Below are positions 54,692 to 63,568 of a stretch of DNA of 64,000 nt, one piece after another. Positions within the stretch are counted from its first letter, which is position 1, and each line of letters opens with the position of its first letter. The translations under genes were made by a program, and so were the position numbers. The notes below the pieces were generated by a model. The model ran no database searches. It had not been told where the DNA came from and saw only the letters and a program-made list of their open reading frames with translations. The stretch is from Ordospora colligata OC4 (lineage: Eukaryota; Microsporidia; Ordosporidae), in the NCBI RefSeq assembly GCF_000803265.1, contig NW_014575399.1:1-64000 (forward strand), given 5' to 3'.

Positions 54692-56440
54692 TCAGGTTTC
54701 ATTCTCGTACAAACCATTGATTATTCTAAACAGTGGCTCATCAATCTCTCTTCCGTTAAAGATATCTCCAACATACTTGCATCCAATCTCACATTTCCAT
54801 TCATCATCTTCAAATAACTCCTTAAGTCTGCCAATCATGTCAACAAGTTCAAAATACTGCTCTCCATCAAGTCTATGCTTCAGTATCACTTCCTCAAGCA
54901 CGTACTCATCAATCTTCTCCTTAAAGCACCTTCTAACCGCTGAAAACGACACACACTGTCTATAATCATCCATCTCTCGTCCAGCCTCAACTATCAGGTT
55001 CCGTGCAGTACCACTTGGGTTATACACAAACCGTCCTAGTATTCGCAAAATGTTGTTTGCATCATTTGCTGCCAGCTTCATAATCATTCTGAAGCTCTCA
55101 GAATTAAACTTCGATACATCCTCAAGCGATCTCTGCACTGCATAATGCAGCACATCCTTCTTGCTTCCTTCTATTTCTGGCATATCCACACTGATGTTCA
55201 ATTTGCTGTCAAAAACAATCTCACTCTCTTGCTCAATCAGAAACTCCTTGTACATCTCAAACTCGCTGTATGTCCTACACAATACCTCAATCTCCTCCCT
55301 GTTTACATATCTTAGACTTTCTAGAAACACCCTGTTGTACTCAACAATCCATCTAATTACATCATCCATCATACACCCAGTGTCTAACATCCTGAATCCA
55401 TGCATGTACATCAGACACTCCCTACTCACATCCTTATACCCCTCAAACCACTTCCTGTATTTCATCTCATGGATCGCACTAATTCGTTTGCTGAAGTATA
55501 TCGTCTGCTCCTTGTGCAATGCATCTCCAATACTCACTGTTCCAACAGCAATCCCATACTTCTTATGCATTTCACTACAAAACTTAATCGCTTCCCTTCC
55601 AAAATGCAGCATCAGGTTCCTCTTCTGCTTGCTATTGCATTCAGAAACCTCTTTGCTCTTCATTTCTGTCAGCTCCATCGCCTTGCTCACAAATCTTTTA
55701 AATCCATTGTGTACATCAAGGCTACCTGACTCTCCAGGCATATTCTCATACATCTCAAATAATTCCTTCGCCTCTTTGGCTCTCTGCTGAATAAAATCAA
55801 AAAACCACTCTGGCCTGTCCAATCTGTTTGATTCCCTATCACTCATAAAATGGTACTCAAATCCAGACAAAAGACGACTGCACATGTAATCTCCTATGAC
55901 ATCCTCCTCAAAGTATTCATCATACTTGCGCAGAAATCTCATATAAAAAACAAGTTCATGTAGCACCCTCTCTCCATCTATCCTCTTGTCTATCTGATTT
56001 AGGATATATACCTTGAGCTTTTCTTTCTCTTGGATGTACTTTGCATTCAATCTCTTCTCGAGTCTATTAAAAACATTATTGTCAATAAGGATCTTGAGTT
56101 TGGCAAACTCTCCAAATGTGGAGAATGTCATTGAGGGACGGATTTTGTTCATTTCATCTACAATTCCAATATACTGTGTCTTAAGCTTCTGTTCTGCATT
56201 CTTTATTACTTCTTTCTTATATATTTCGATCTCACTTTGTAGTTTTTCAATCAATCTACGCTTTTCAATAAGAACTGTACGTATGCCTATGAGATCTATG
56301 TTTAATTGTACAAGAGTTTCCTTATGTTGACTGATATTCCGTGCAACTTGTGCATCCTGGTCTATTTTTGATTGTTTTTTTGCATGAAGCATGTCCAACT
56401 TGTTTTGTAATTGATGCTTTCTATTCAGAAGTGCATCCAT
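54692..56440 (-). CDS. Tip20/RINT1-like vesicle tether
   Basis: A 582-residue alpha-helical protein: an N-terminal coiled coil (about 1-90), then helical bundles with SNRLDRPEWFFDFIQQRAKE, which follows the RINT1/Tip20 pattern (R-x-D-R-P-E-W-x-x-x-F). The family belongs to the Dsl1 complex that captures COPI vesicles at the ER, consistent with delta-COP in this window. It is shorter than Tip20 (701). The start at 56440 follows ACCCCATTC; the longest frame begins 7 codons upstream. Confidence 0.55.
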   Translation of the reverse strand: MDALLNRKHQLQNKLDMLHAKKQSKIDQDAQVARNISQHKETLVQLNIDLIGIRTVLIEKRRLIEKLQSEIEIYKKEVIKNAEQKLKTQYIGIVDEMNKIRPSMTFSTFGEFAKLKILIDNNVFNRLEKRLNAKYIQEKEKLKVYILNQIDKRIDGERVLHELVFYMRFLRKYDEYFEEDVIGDYMCSRLLSGFEYHFMSDRESNRLDRPEWFFDFIQQRAKEAKELFEMYENMPGESGSLDVHNGFKRFVSKAMELTEMKSKEVSECNSKQKRNLMLHFGREAIKFCSEMHKKYGIAVGTVSIGDALHKEQTIYFSKRISAIHEMKYRKWFEGYKDVSRECLMYMHGFRMLDTGCMMDDVIRWIVEYNRVFLESLRYVNREEIEVLCRTYSEFEMYKEFLIEQESEIVFDSKLNISVDMPEIEGSKKDVLHYAVQRSLEDVSKFNSESFRMIMKLAANDANNILRILGRFVYNPSGTARNLIVEAGREMDDYRQCVSFSAVRRCFKEKIDEYVLEEVILKHRLDGEQYFELVDMIGRLKELFEDDEWKCEIGCKYVGDIFNGREIDEPLFRIINGLYENET

Positions 56441-56576
56441 GAATGGGGTTTGTAATAGCATAATATATGCATCTCAGTATACATCTTTGATTACAGGAGT
56501 TGTTGTAAATAACATGGCACACTGCACTATAACAAATCATGCAATCTTTGCATAGCCTGGCACGTTGATTTGACAT

Positions 56577-56593
56577 TAAAAAAAATTGCCCCC
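56577..56593 (+). promoter_or_regulatory. AAATT plus CCCCC start signal for eL20
   Basis: AAAAAAAAATTGCCCCC lies directly before ATG at 56594. It fixes the start at residue 9 of the longest frame. Confidence 0.7.
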
Positions 56594-57160
56594 ATGGACG
56601 CAAAGCCTCGGAAGTCAAACGTGTTTTCGAAGATTGATATGACTGTTCCTCTCACGAAGGAGTACAGGATACACGGAAGTGCTTTGCCTACTGCAACTGA
56701 TCCAAGGCCACAAGTGTATGCAGCAACTATTTTTACCAAGAACCACGTGTTTGCAAAGGCACTGTTCTTCAAGATTCTTGAGAAGAAGTACAAGATAAAG
56801 GCATCGAAGGGGCTTATTATTGACTGCACAGCGATTCCTGAGCCAGAGTTTAGGGAGGTCCAGAATTATGGAGTAAGATTTGTGTACCGAAGTAAGAAGG
56901 GAATTCACAACTCGTACAAGGAGTGCAGGGCAATCAGCAGGTGTGCAGCAGTTGATTATATATTGAGGGAGCTTTCTGGAAGGAACCATCTGAAGAGGGC
57001 TGACGTCGACATAATCAGTGTTGAGATGCTTTCTAAAGACAACATACTTCGAGGAAAGACAATTGACTTCAGTAATGAGGAGGTTGAGTTCCCAGTGTTT
57101 TCAAAATTGCTTAACACGAAGAAGCTGCTTGTTTCTACAGACTACGATCCTACTGATTAA
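56594..57160 (+). CDS. RPL20: 60S ribosomal protein eL20 (L18a)
   Basis: The 188-residue protein has EYRIHGSALPTATDPRPQVY, ATIFTKNHVFAKALFFKILE, GVRFVYRSKKGIHNSYKECR, and AAVDYILRELSGRNHLKRAD. The eL20 pattern reads L-x-E-Y-x-V-x-GR-x-LPT-x-x-x-P-x-P-x-x-Y, F-A-x-N-x-V-x-A-K-S-x-F, G-x-x-x-RY-x-S-x-x-G-x-HNMYKE-x-R. Residue length is close to yeast (172). Confidence 0.9.
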   Translation: MDAKPRKSNVFSKIDMTVPLTKEYRIHGSALPTATDPRPQVYAATIFTKNHVFAKALFFKILEKKYKIKASKGLIIDCTAIPEPEFREVQNYGVRFVYRSKKGIHNSYKECRAISRCAAVDYILRELSGRNHLKRADVDIISVEMLSKDNILRGKTIDFSNEEVEFPVFSKLLNTKKLLVSTDYDPTD

Positions 57161-57318
57161 ACGATCTTGATTTTTATTGAATGACTCTATGTATTAGAAA
57201 TGAGCGGAAACTGCTGTGGCTGGAATCTGTGATACCTTGCATATGCAAATTGCAATGTCTTATAAAGTTATTGAATAATTGCAAACAAATTAATTAAGGC
57301 AGTGTGCCCTGATCTTTA

Positions 57319-59520
57319 ATGGAGCAAACAAATCTGTATTCTGATCTGTATAGGATGCAGCTGATTTTCAATGAAATCCAAGGATGTGATTCAAAAAGAT
57401 ATTCAGAGTCGTTGAACGAGGTTATTGAGATATTGAACACACAGGAGCTTCTTAATGAATTCTGTAGAATACTGGACACGATTCTTGTGTGCAAGAAGCC
57501 ATCAATTCCATTGAGAATACTTAACTTCTTGAGAAGAACATTTGAAGATGTTTCTGAGGATCCAAGCAGACAGCAATTTATTATAGAAATATTTTCATAT
57601 CTTATACAGGCAGTTGATTCTCGTATGCATAAAGTTAGAAGGAACTCGCTGTCTGTGATCGGCCTTCTTCTTGATGTGTTGCAACCAAGCACTATTGATA
57701 GTGTAGTAATCCAGAAGCTTTGTGAGAGATTGTTTGATAAGGATAAGGGCGTGCGAAAAGAAACAATCAGGGTTCTATCAGGATTTCAAGGATCTGAGCT
57801 TAACAGAAATGTTAAGGTAGTGAATTTATTCAAGGACATTCTAAGGTACGATCCAAACAACGATGTAAGGATGTTTATGCTGAGTGTGATATCTGTTGAG
57901 CAAAGTACGTATAATTGTGTTATTGAAAGATGCATGGACATGGACGAATCTATCAGGAAGATGTTCTACGGCATTTGTTTGCCTAAGATTGATATGAAAG
58001 AGCTATCAGCTGATAAACGAGTGTTTTTAATGGAGAGAGCTGTTGTTGAGAGAGACTTTGATGCAAAAGGAAAGCTTGTTGATGTGCTTTTGTCTGTGCA
58101 TTGTCTTCCTGAGCAGCTGGAAGTGCTTGTAGATGAGTTTTATGACACAAGTGCATTAGGACATCTGGAAACGCTACTGAGAAGTGTTTTTGACAGGGTA
58201 GGTTGCTCTAAAAGCTTTGAATATGTAATAAGTCGGCCTACGGAAAAAAACACATTTTTGTACTTAACAGAGCTGCAGTATATTGAAGAGAAGGATGGAA
58301 GAGACGCACTGTGCTTGCCAGAAATAGACGAATTTGTGTCTGTGATGTATGAATCATGTATGTCTGTGATGGAATGCACAATGGATGAAAGCAGAAGGGA
58401 GATGGTGAATAGAATGAGGAATTTATTTAGAATTGCCAAGATGTATGATCTTTTCAGTGACACATCAAGGAGATGCATACAAGGAATAATCTACAAGTTA
58501 CTTGCAAAGAGTTGTATGGAGGAGATTGTGGAAGAGGTTGTTGATGAGGCGATGCAGATAACGAGTGTGGTATGTGATACAGATCTGAATAGTTTTATAG
58601 GAAGCGTGGTTAAGAAGAGTATGCACGTGTCGCCTGGAATATGCCTGATGGTGTGCAAGCAGGTAATGAGACACATCCGCCCGTTCAGCAGCCTTCACAG
58701 TGCAATTGTGGATGAAATAGTGGTGCCAAATATTGAGAATGGAGGAATGGTTGTGGAGGTGCTTGAGATAGGATTTTTCTATGTATTGGAGAGAGATAAT
58801 GCAGTGATTGTTCAGGGCCTTATTGATGCAATGAGTGACAGTCACCGAGTGTGGTGCATGTGTGTGGATCTTGCGATTTACACAAGAAATCAGACGATTT
58901 TGATACCTGTGGAAGAGTATGCCAGAGATATATTGGAAAGGTTTGATGATGAACAGATGATTATTCCAGTTTCCAAGCTTATTCTGTCAGGATGTGTGTC
59001 TGACAATGAGCTTAAGGAAATGTTTGTGAAGTTTGCACTTGCAAAATACTACTGCACAGACGATGATCATCTGAAGCAGTATTGCAGTGTAATGTTTTTT
59101 GAGATGTTTTGCAAAGACAGTAGTATTTTGATTGAGGTATTTTGCGATATTATTGAATCAATTAATGAATGCTCTTACAAAGTGTTTATAAGCCAATCTC
59201 TGTACTGGATAGGAAATAGTAAATATGTGAATGGGTCGCAACAACTTTTCTACAAGATTTGCATTCGGCTTGCAGCTGAGAATGGAGATGAAAGATACAA
59301 GAAGTTGCTGCTTGGAGTGCTTGATAGTATTGATGTGTTGGCATGCTGGGAATCATGCTTAACAAAGAAGATCATATTCTGCTGCTCAATTATTGCGAAG
59401 AGACTGGGCAATAGATTAAATCTTGGCGATTCAGTGACGAGACTAATGGAAGTAGATGATGGCGAGCCTATTTCAAAGGAAGACTTGGAAAGTGCAAAAA
59501 TCGATCTGGGTATCAAATAA
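57319..59520 (+). CDS. YCG1: Condensin subunit CAP-G (Ycg1)
   Basis: A 733-residue HEAT solenoid. The stretch SRMHKVRRNSLSVIGLLLDV, then LCERLFDKDKGVRKETIRVL and ILRYDPNNDVRMFMLSVISV follows the CAP-G pattern (K-x-VRFR-x-x-x-x-I, L-x-DK-x-x-x-VR-x-x-A-x-x-AL, L-x-x-D-x-x-x-x-VRR-x-A). CAP-G is the HEAT subunit that contacts DNA with the kleisin CAP-H. Yeast Ycg1 is 1035 residues. The ATG follows GTGCCCTGATCTTTA. Confidence 0.75.
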   Translation: MEQTNLYSDLYRMQLIFNEIQGCDSKRYSESLNEVIEILNTQELLNEFCRILDTILVCKKPSIPLRILNFLRRTFEDVSEDPSRQQFIIEIFSYLIQAVDSRMHKVRRNSLSVIGLLLDVLQPSTIDSVVIQKLCERLFDKDKGVRKETIRVLSGFQGSELNRNVKVVNLFKDILRYDPNNDVRMFMLSVISVEQSTYNCVIERCMDMDESIRKMFYGICLPKIDMKELSADKRVFLMERAVVERDFDAKGKLVDVLLSVHCLPEQLEVLVDEFYDTSALGHLETLLRSVFDRVGCSKSFEYVISRPTEKNTFLYLTELQYIEEKDGRDALCLPEIDEFVSVMYESCMSVMECTMDESRREMVNRMRNLFRIAKMYDLFSDTSRRCIQGIIYKLLAKSCMEEIVEEVVDEAMQITSVVCDTDLNSFIGSVVKKSMHVSPGICLMVCKQVMRHIRPFSSLHSAIVDEIVVPNIENGGMVVEVLEIGFFYVLERDNAVIVQGLIDAMSDSHRVWCMCVDLAIYTRNQTILIPVEEYARDILERFDDEQMIIPVSKLILSGCVSDNELKEMFVKFALAKYYCTDDDHLKQYCSVMFFEMFCKDSSILIEVFCDIIESINECSYKVFISQSLYWIGNSKYVNGSQQLFYKICIRLAAENGDERYKKLLLGVLDSIDVLACWESCLTKKIIFCCSIIAKRLGNRLNLGDSVTRLMEVDDGEPISKEDLESAKIDLGIK

Positions 59521-59556
59521 AGTATCTAATACAAGAATTGTATTAATATTCATAAT

Positions 59557-61365
59557 TTACTTTTTTCTTAGATTTTTTATGAGGAAAACCTTAAGCTGTT
59601 TCGAAGGTACCTTACATGCATTAACATAAAGCTGATGGTATATGAGAAGACAATAATACTTGTCGTTCCTAATCATCGCTTCGAGCAGATGTGTGACATC
59701 AAGTACATGGAAATATTCCAGTAGAAACACAAATACTTTGTAGAACATTGGCTTTGTAAGTTCATAGCTCATCATTATCTCAAGTAATCTAATAAGCGCT
59801 TCCACTGCATTCCTTTTGGTTTCGTTAAATCCACAAACCTTTTGCTGATCCATAATGCACTGAATAAATCCAGACTTCACAATCCTTGACTCAATGAACT
59901 TCCCGCTTACATCGATTATCTTTCCTACAAGAATGCAAATGGCTTTGATCTCACCCTCAACAGGTATTGTTGTAATCTCATTCCATAATATAGCAACAAG
60001 TACATTCACATTATCATCGTCAACACATTTAGAATCAGCAAGCACATCATATATGTTTAAATGAGCACTCACATCACAGGTTTTATGCATTGTATTATCT
60101 GCTTCATTTACTTCTGTAGCAAATCCATCACGTGCACTGCATCTTCTCTCAATGGCCATATCCATTAGTGCATATTGATCAAGTATCTCTGCAATGATTT
60201 CATACTTCATGCATCTGACTCTGTAGTCTGCATTGTCAAGATACACCAATCCGTCAAATATCCTCCGGAGAGTCGATCTGCGCATGCAACGCTTCTCAAC
60301 AACCTCTTTCACAAAATATAGCTGTTGACTCAGTATACATAAACTGCCTGTCTCACTTAAAAGTTCTACTACTTCAATAACAGCGTCACTTATTCTTGGC
60401 CGTAATTCTATTCCAATTAGGTTGATTAGAACCTGGGCATTTGTTGCCAATATCCTGGTTCCATATTCAATAAGCTCGTCATAATGCTCAGAGACCATCC
60501 TTTGTACTCCCATCCTTCTGAAAAGCATGCTGTCAACCACATCCTCTGTACTCTCGCATATCTCCAGATACTTCCCAACCACCTCAACATGCATTGGAAT
60601 CCAGTCAGTCTCAGCTAGATATCTTTCAATCTTCTCAATACTGTTTGTGTGCAGAACAGCCAGTGTATTCTCCTCATTCACTACACACAATTCTAAAACC
60701 CTGCGTATTCCATACATTCTTTGGATCTCATAAATAATTCTGTGCACTTCTTCGCCTCTTTCATACATCTTCACAAGCATATCAAACACCTCATCAGAAT
60801 GTACATATCTGCCTATTTCCAGAAGCCGGCTAACAAGCCTCGGACTGAACACCTCAACAGCTTTACTGTTTATTATATCATAGTCATCTTCCTCAAGCTG
60901 ATGCCCCAAAAGCAGAAGCTCAGATGCAAAAAACGCTCTTCCTTCATTCTTCAGCTTTTTGTAGCACACATAGTATGCATTCTTATATTCTTGATTCCTA
61001 TTGAAATACAAAAATTCATAGATTCTCCTCTCAGATTCTGCATCAAACACATCCACACTTTCCATCACATGCTCCATTGATTGTATCATATATCTCCTTA
61101 CTTCTGCACGTGTCTTCACATCTTTCAACACAGTGAAGTAAAATGACAGTAGTCCAGGCATAAAATTACCAACAACATCAGTTGGAATTCTACTCAACAC
61201 ATTTAAATGAATCTCTGGGCTTATCGTGATCAAGCTCATGCTTTCTTTCAATAGATACGCTACTGCTTCTCTGCATCCCAGGCTGTCTTTCAAACTCAGT
61301 ATCTTACGCATCCGCTCTTCAACATTTCCTTCCTCCTTAACAATCTTGTATACTTTTGCGTCCAT
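59557..61365 (-). CDS. Large helical-repeat protein, unassigned
   Basis: About 602 residues of alpha-helical, leucine-rich segments with no membrane span, resembling a HEAT/ARM-like solenoid (for example AVIEVVELLSETGSLCILSQ, and AVEALIRLLEIMMSYEL near the C-terminus). No catalytic motif is visible and the family is not recognised. The start at residue 15 of the longest frame follows ATCCCTGGG and is preferred. It is convergent with CAP-G with 36 bp between stops. Confidence 0.6.
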   Translation of the reverse strand: MDAKVYKIVKEEGNVEERMRKILSLKDSLGCREAVAYLLKESMSLITISPEIHLNVLSRIPTDVVGNFMPGLLSFYFTVLKDVKTRAEVRRYMIQSMEHVMESVDVFDAESERRIYEFLYFNRNQEYKNAYYVCYKKLKNEGRAFFASELLLLGHQLEEDDYDIINSKAVEVFSPRLVSRLLEIGRYVHSDEVFDMLVKMYERGEEVHRIIYEIQRMYGIRRVLELCVVNEENTLAVLHTNSIEKIERYLAETDWIPMHVEVVGKYLEICESTEDVVDSMLFRRMGVQRMVSEHYDELIEYGTRILATNAQVLINLIGIELRPRISDAVIEVVELLSETGSLCILSQQLYFVKEVVEKRCMRRSTLRRIFDGLVYLDNADYRVRCMKYEIIAEILDQYALMDMAIERRCSARDGFATEVNEADNTMHKTCDVSAHLNIYDVLADSKCVDDDNVNVLVAILWNEITTIPVEGEIKAICILVGKIIDVSGKFIESRIVKSGFIQCIMDQQKVCGFNETKRNAVEALIRLLEIMMSYELTKPMFYKVFVFLLEYFHVLDVTHLLEAMIRNDKYYCLLIYHQLYVNACKVPSKQLKVFLIKNLRKK

Positions 61366-61417
61366 CCCAGGGATCAATTCTTCCCACATCTCATCCTTGC
61401 ATTTCATTCACCACATA

Positions 61418-61595
61418 TGTTTAACAATTATTCGACAAATTTACTTATGCTTAACAGGTAATGCTCGGATTTACTTTATGCTTAATAAATATCATCCACC
61501 TTCATATATATTTGCCATATAACCCGTCTTCATACATGGTTAACAATTATTGTCCAGATTTACTTTATGTTTAACAATTATTGACCAACTTCATG
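61418..61595. repeat. Diverged tandem repeat unit A
   Basis: Three to four decayed copies of a unit near GTTTAACAATTATTG.CCAGATTTACTTTATG occur downstream of the helical-repeat gene start (promoter side, on the other strand). Confidence 0.55.
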
Positions 61596-61618
61596 CGCAC
61601 ATCAAAAGTTGCCTGTAT

Positions 61619-61725
61619 CATTTCCACTCAAACATATTGTAATCAATCTATTTCCACTTAAAAGCCTTGTAATCAATCTATTTCCGCATCAAAACGTATT
61701 ATATCAATCCACTTACGCATACATC
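61619..61725. repeat. Diverged 30-bp tandem repeat unit B
   Basis: Three to four copies of a unit close to AATCAATCTATTTCCACTTA followed by about 10 further bases (AAAGCCTTGT in one copy). Variation between copies is a few bases each. No coding frame is supported. The repeat lies in the gap between the helical-repeat gene and PRI1. Confidence 0.6.
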
Positions 61726-61728
61726 TAT

Positions 61729-62589
61729 TCATATATCATTTCTCTCAATCCACGATTGTGCAATCGCAATATAAGGATCAAGCACCTCAGGTGACTCTAA
61801 CACATCCTTCAATTTGGGAAATTCATCCAGCTTGATTGCATCAACATTCCGAGCATCTATCGGTACCGATATTACAAGAGTACTCGGATGCACAGAAAAC
61901 GGCATCTTGATCAAATGTCTTCTCCGCTGCGTCACATCTCGATCTATCCTCAGATACATCTTCTCAAACATCTCTGCATCATCCATACATGCCTCGTCAA
62001 GTTCTTTGCTCTCGGTATGCATAATACACTCACGTAATATTTTTACATATTGCTCAGGATATTCTTTGTTACTAATAACACTGTCATAGTACTTCACGAT
62101 TTCACCTCGTTCTGCATCACTCAGCATTTGCGCTGCCTCATCAAACACCCAGCAATGCACTCCACGCCTTCCAGAAAACACAAATCCAATCTTGTGGAAG
62201 CCAAACTCGTGATGCAGAGAATAATCGAGTATCTTGATTGCTGCCTTCACAAGCGCAAAGCACTGCTCGCAAACAGCCTTTTCATTACAACAACTCCTGG
62301 GATAATCCGTCAAATCAATATCAAATACAAGCTCCTTACTAGCAACTCTTGGGCAGTTATGCTTAGCAGGACGACCCTTGTACACCGCCCCAATGTCTAT
62401 TCGTTCAGGAACAATACTCATCAGCTTCTTCCTAAACTCATCTACAGATCCAAAACTGAGGAACCGTATATAAGATCCAGAGAGTGTTCCAAACGAGACT
62501 TCTCGGCACTCATTTATTCCCAGGCACTTGAAAATCACATCCAACGGCAACAGCTTTCTGTAATACGCCTTCAGCTGATCAGAATCCAT
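61729..62589 (-). CDS. PRI1: DNA primase small catalytic subunit
   Basis: The 286-residue protein has ELVFDIDLTDYPRSCCNEKA (the catalytic Asp pair, DIDLTD), zinc ligands around CC..C..C, FVFSGRRGVHCWVFDEAAQM, and LIKMPFSVHPSTLVISVPID. These are the archaeo-eukaryotic primase motifs. It makes the RNA primer with PRI2 and DNA polymerase alpha. Length is below yeast Pri1 (409), with the C-terminal region lost. The ATG is at 62589, with no clear CCC. Confidence 0.92.
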   Translation of the reverse strand: MDSDQLKAYYRKLLPLDVIFKCLGINECREVSFGTLSGSYIRFLSFGSVDEFRKKLMSIVPERIDIGAVYKGRPAKHNCPRVASKELVFDIDLTDYPRSCCNEKAVCEQCFALVKAAIKILDYSLHHEFGFHKIGFVFSGRRGVHCWVFDEAAQMLSDAERGEIVKYYDSVISNKEYPEQYVKILRECIMHTESKELDEACMDDAEMFEKMYLRIDRDVTQRRRHLIKMPFSVHPSTLVISVPIDARNVDAIKLDEFPKLKDVLESPEVLDPYIAIAQSWIERNDI

Positions 62590-62628
62590 GAGGATAAATA
62601 CATTATTTATTTTCTATATTGTTTATGC

Positions 62629-63525
62629 TCATACAGACACAGTGTTCTCCTCCCTCCAGAAGAAGTTGAACATCTGTGCTCCAATCATAGCAAGTGAAAC
62701 TCCCAGGAACTTCTGTGCATCTATCTCATATGAAAGAAGAATATCAGACGCAATTGCTGAAGCACCAGTGCATACATTCACAAGAGTTGATCGTTCTACA
62801 GAATCAAGGTACAATGAGACACTTGACATGACATATGCCATTATTATTTCACTAAGCACTGCAAGATATGCCATTGGAGATTTAAGTGCCTCTACATAGC
62901 TGTGTGCATTGCTGAATATCTCCTCTATCAGATGGAGCGATGAAAATGTTGCCAGGTAGAATGTATATGCCATCATGTAGCTCCAGAAGCTTTTGATGTT
63001 TTCTAAAGCAGGCTTTACTTTCAGATCAAAAGCAACAAAGCTTGCTGCATTGAACACTCCAGAAACCATTGCGGTCAGTGTATGCATGGGGATATCATAG
63101 ATTGCATCAACCGAGGAAACCTCTATGAAAACCCCAATCATGATAATTAATAGACCAAAGTACTGTGCAAATGAATAGCGAGTCCCACTCCAAGCAAAAG
63201 ACACAAGTGCAATGAAGATGTACTGGATGCTTGATGAAGTTGCATATGATGTGCATGATGCCTTGTGATAATACGAAAATGTGCCCAGACATGTTCCTAT
63301 GAAACTCAAGCTGGCAACCAAGAACACGTGCCTTATTTTGAAGTCGAGTGCTTGGATGTTTGAATACGAAACAAGCATTTTAGCAAGGCTAGACACAAAA
63401 ATCAGCAGAGCACCTGTTTTGTAATTGGAGATGATGAACGACCTAAGTGATGTAACTACAATTGCCATAAATATGCTAAGAACAACGAATGTCTCGAGTC
63501 TCTTTTTGCTCCATGGCGATCCCAT
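62629..63525 (-). CDS. SLC35-like nucleotide-sugar or drug/metabolite transporter
   Basis: About ten hydrophobic helices over 298 residues, in the DMT/EamA-SLC35 layout: LIFVSSLAKMLVSYSNIQAL, ATSSSIQYIFIALVSFAWSG, and FGLLIIMIGVFIEVSSV. The QY-x-x-x-ALV-x-x-x-x-G pattern and GLLI-x-x-x-GV-x-x fit nucleotide-sugar or SLC35F transporters. Substrate not known. The ATG at 63525 follows TATCCCTCA and is preferred over the longest frame, whose first ATG overlaps that of the divergent RPC25 gene. Confidence 0.75.
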   Translation of the reverse strand: MGSPWSKKRLETFVVLSIFMAIVVTSLRSFIISNYKTGALLIFVSSLAKMLVSYSNIQALDFKIRHVFLVASLSFIGTCLGTFSYYHKASCTSYATSSSIQYIFIALVSFAWSGTRYSFAQYFGLLIIMIGVFIEVSSVDAIYDIPMHTLTAMVSGVFNAASFVAFDLKVKPALENIKSFWSYMMAYTFYLATFSSLHLIEEIFSNAHSYVEALKSPMAYLAVLSEIIMAYVMSSVSLYLDSVERSTLVNVCTGASAIASDILLSYEIDAQKFLGVSLAMIGAQMFNFFWREENTVSV

Positions 63526-63568
63526 TGAGGGATAGGTTATATTTAGTTTTGGGTTCATCCCCGCGTAC

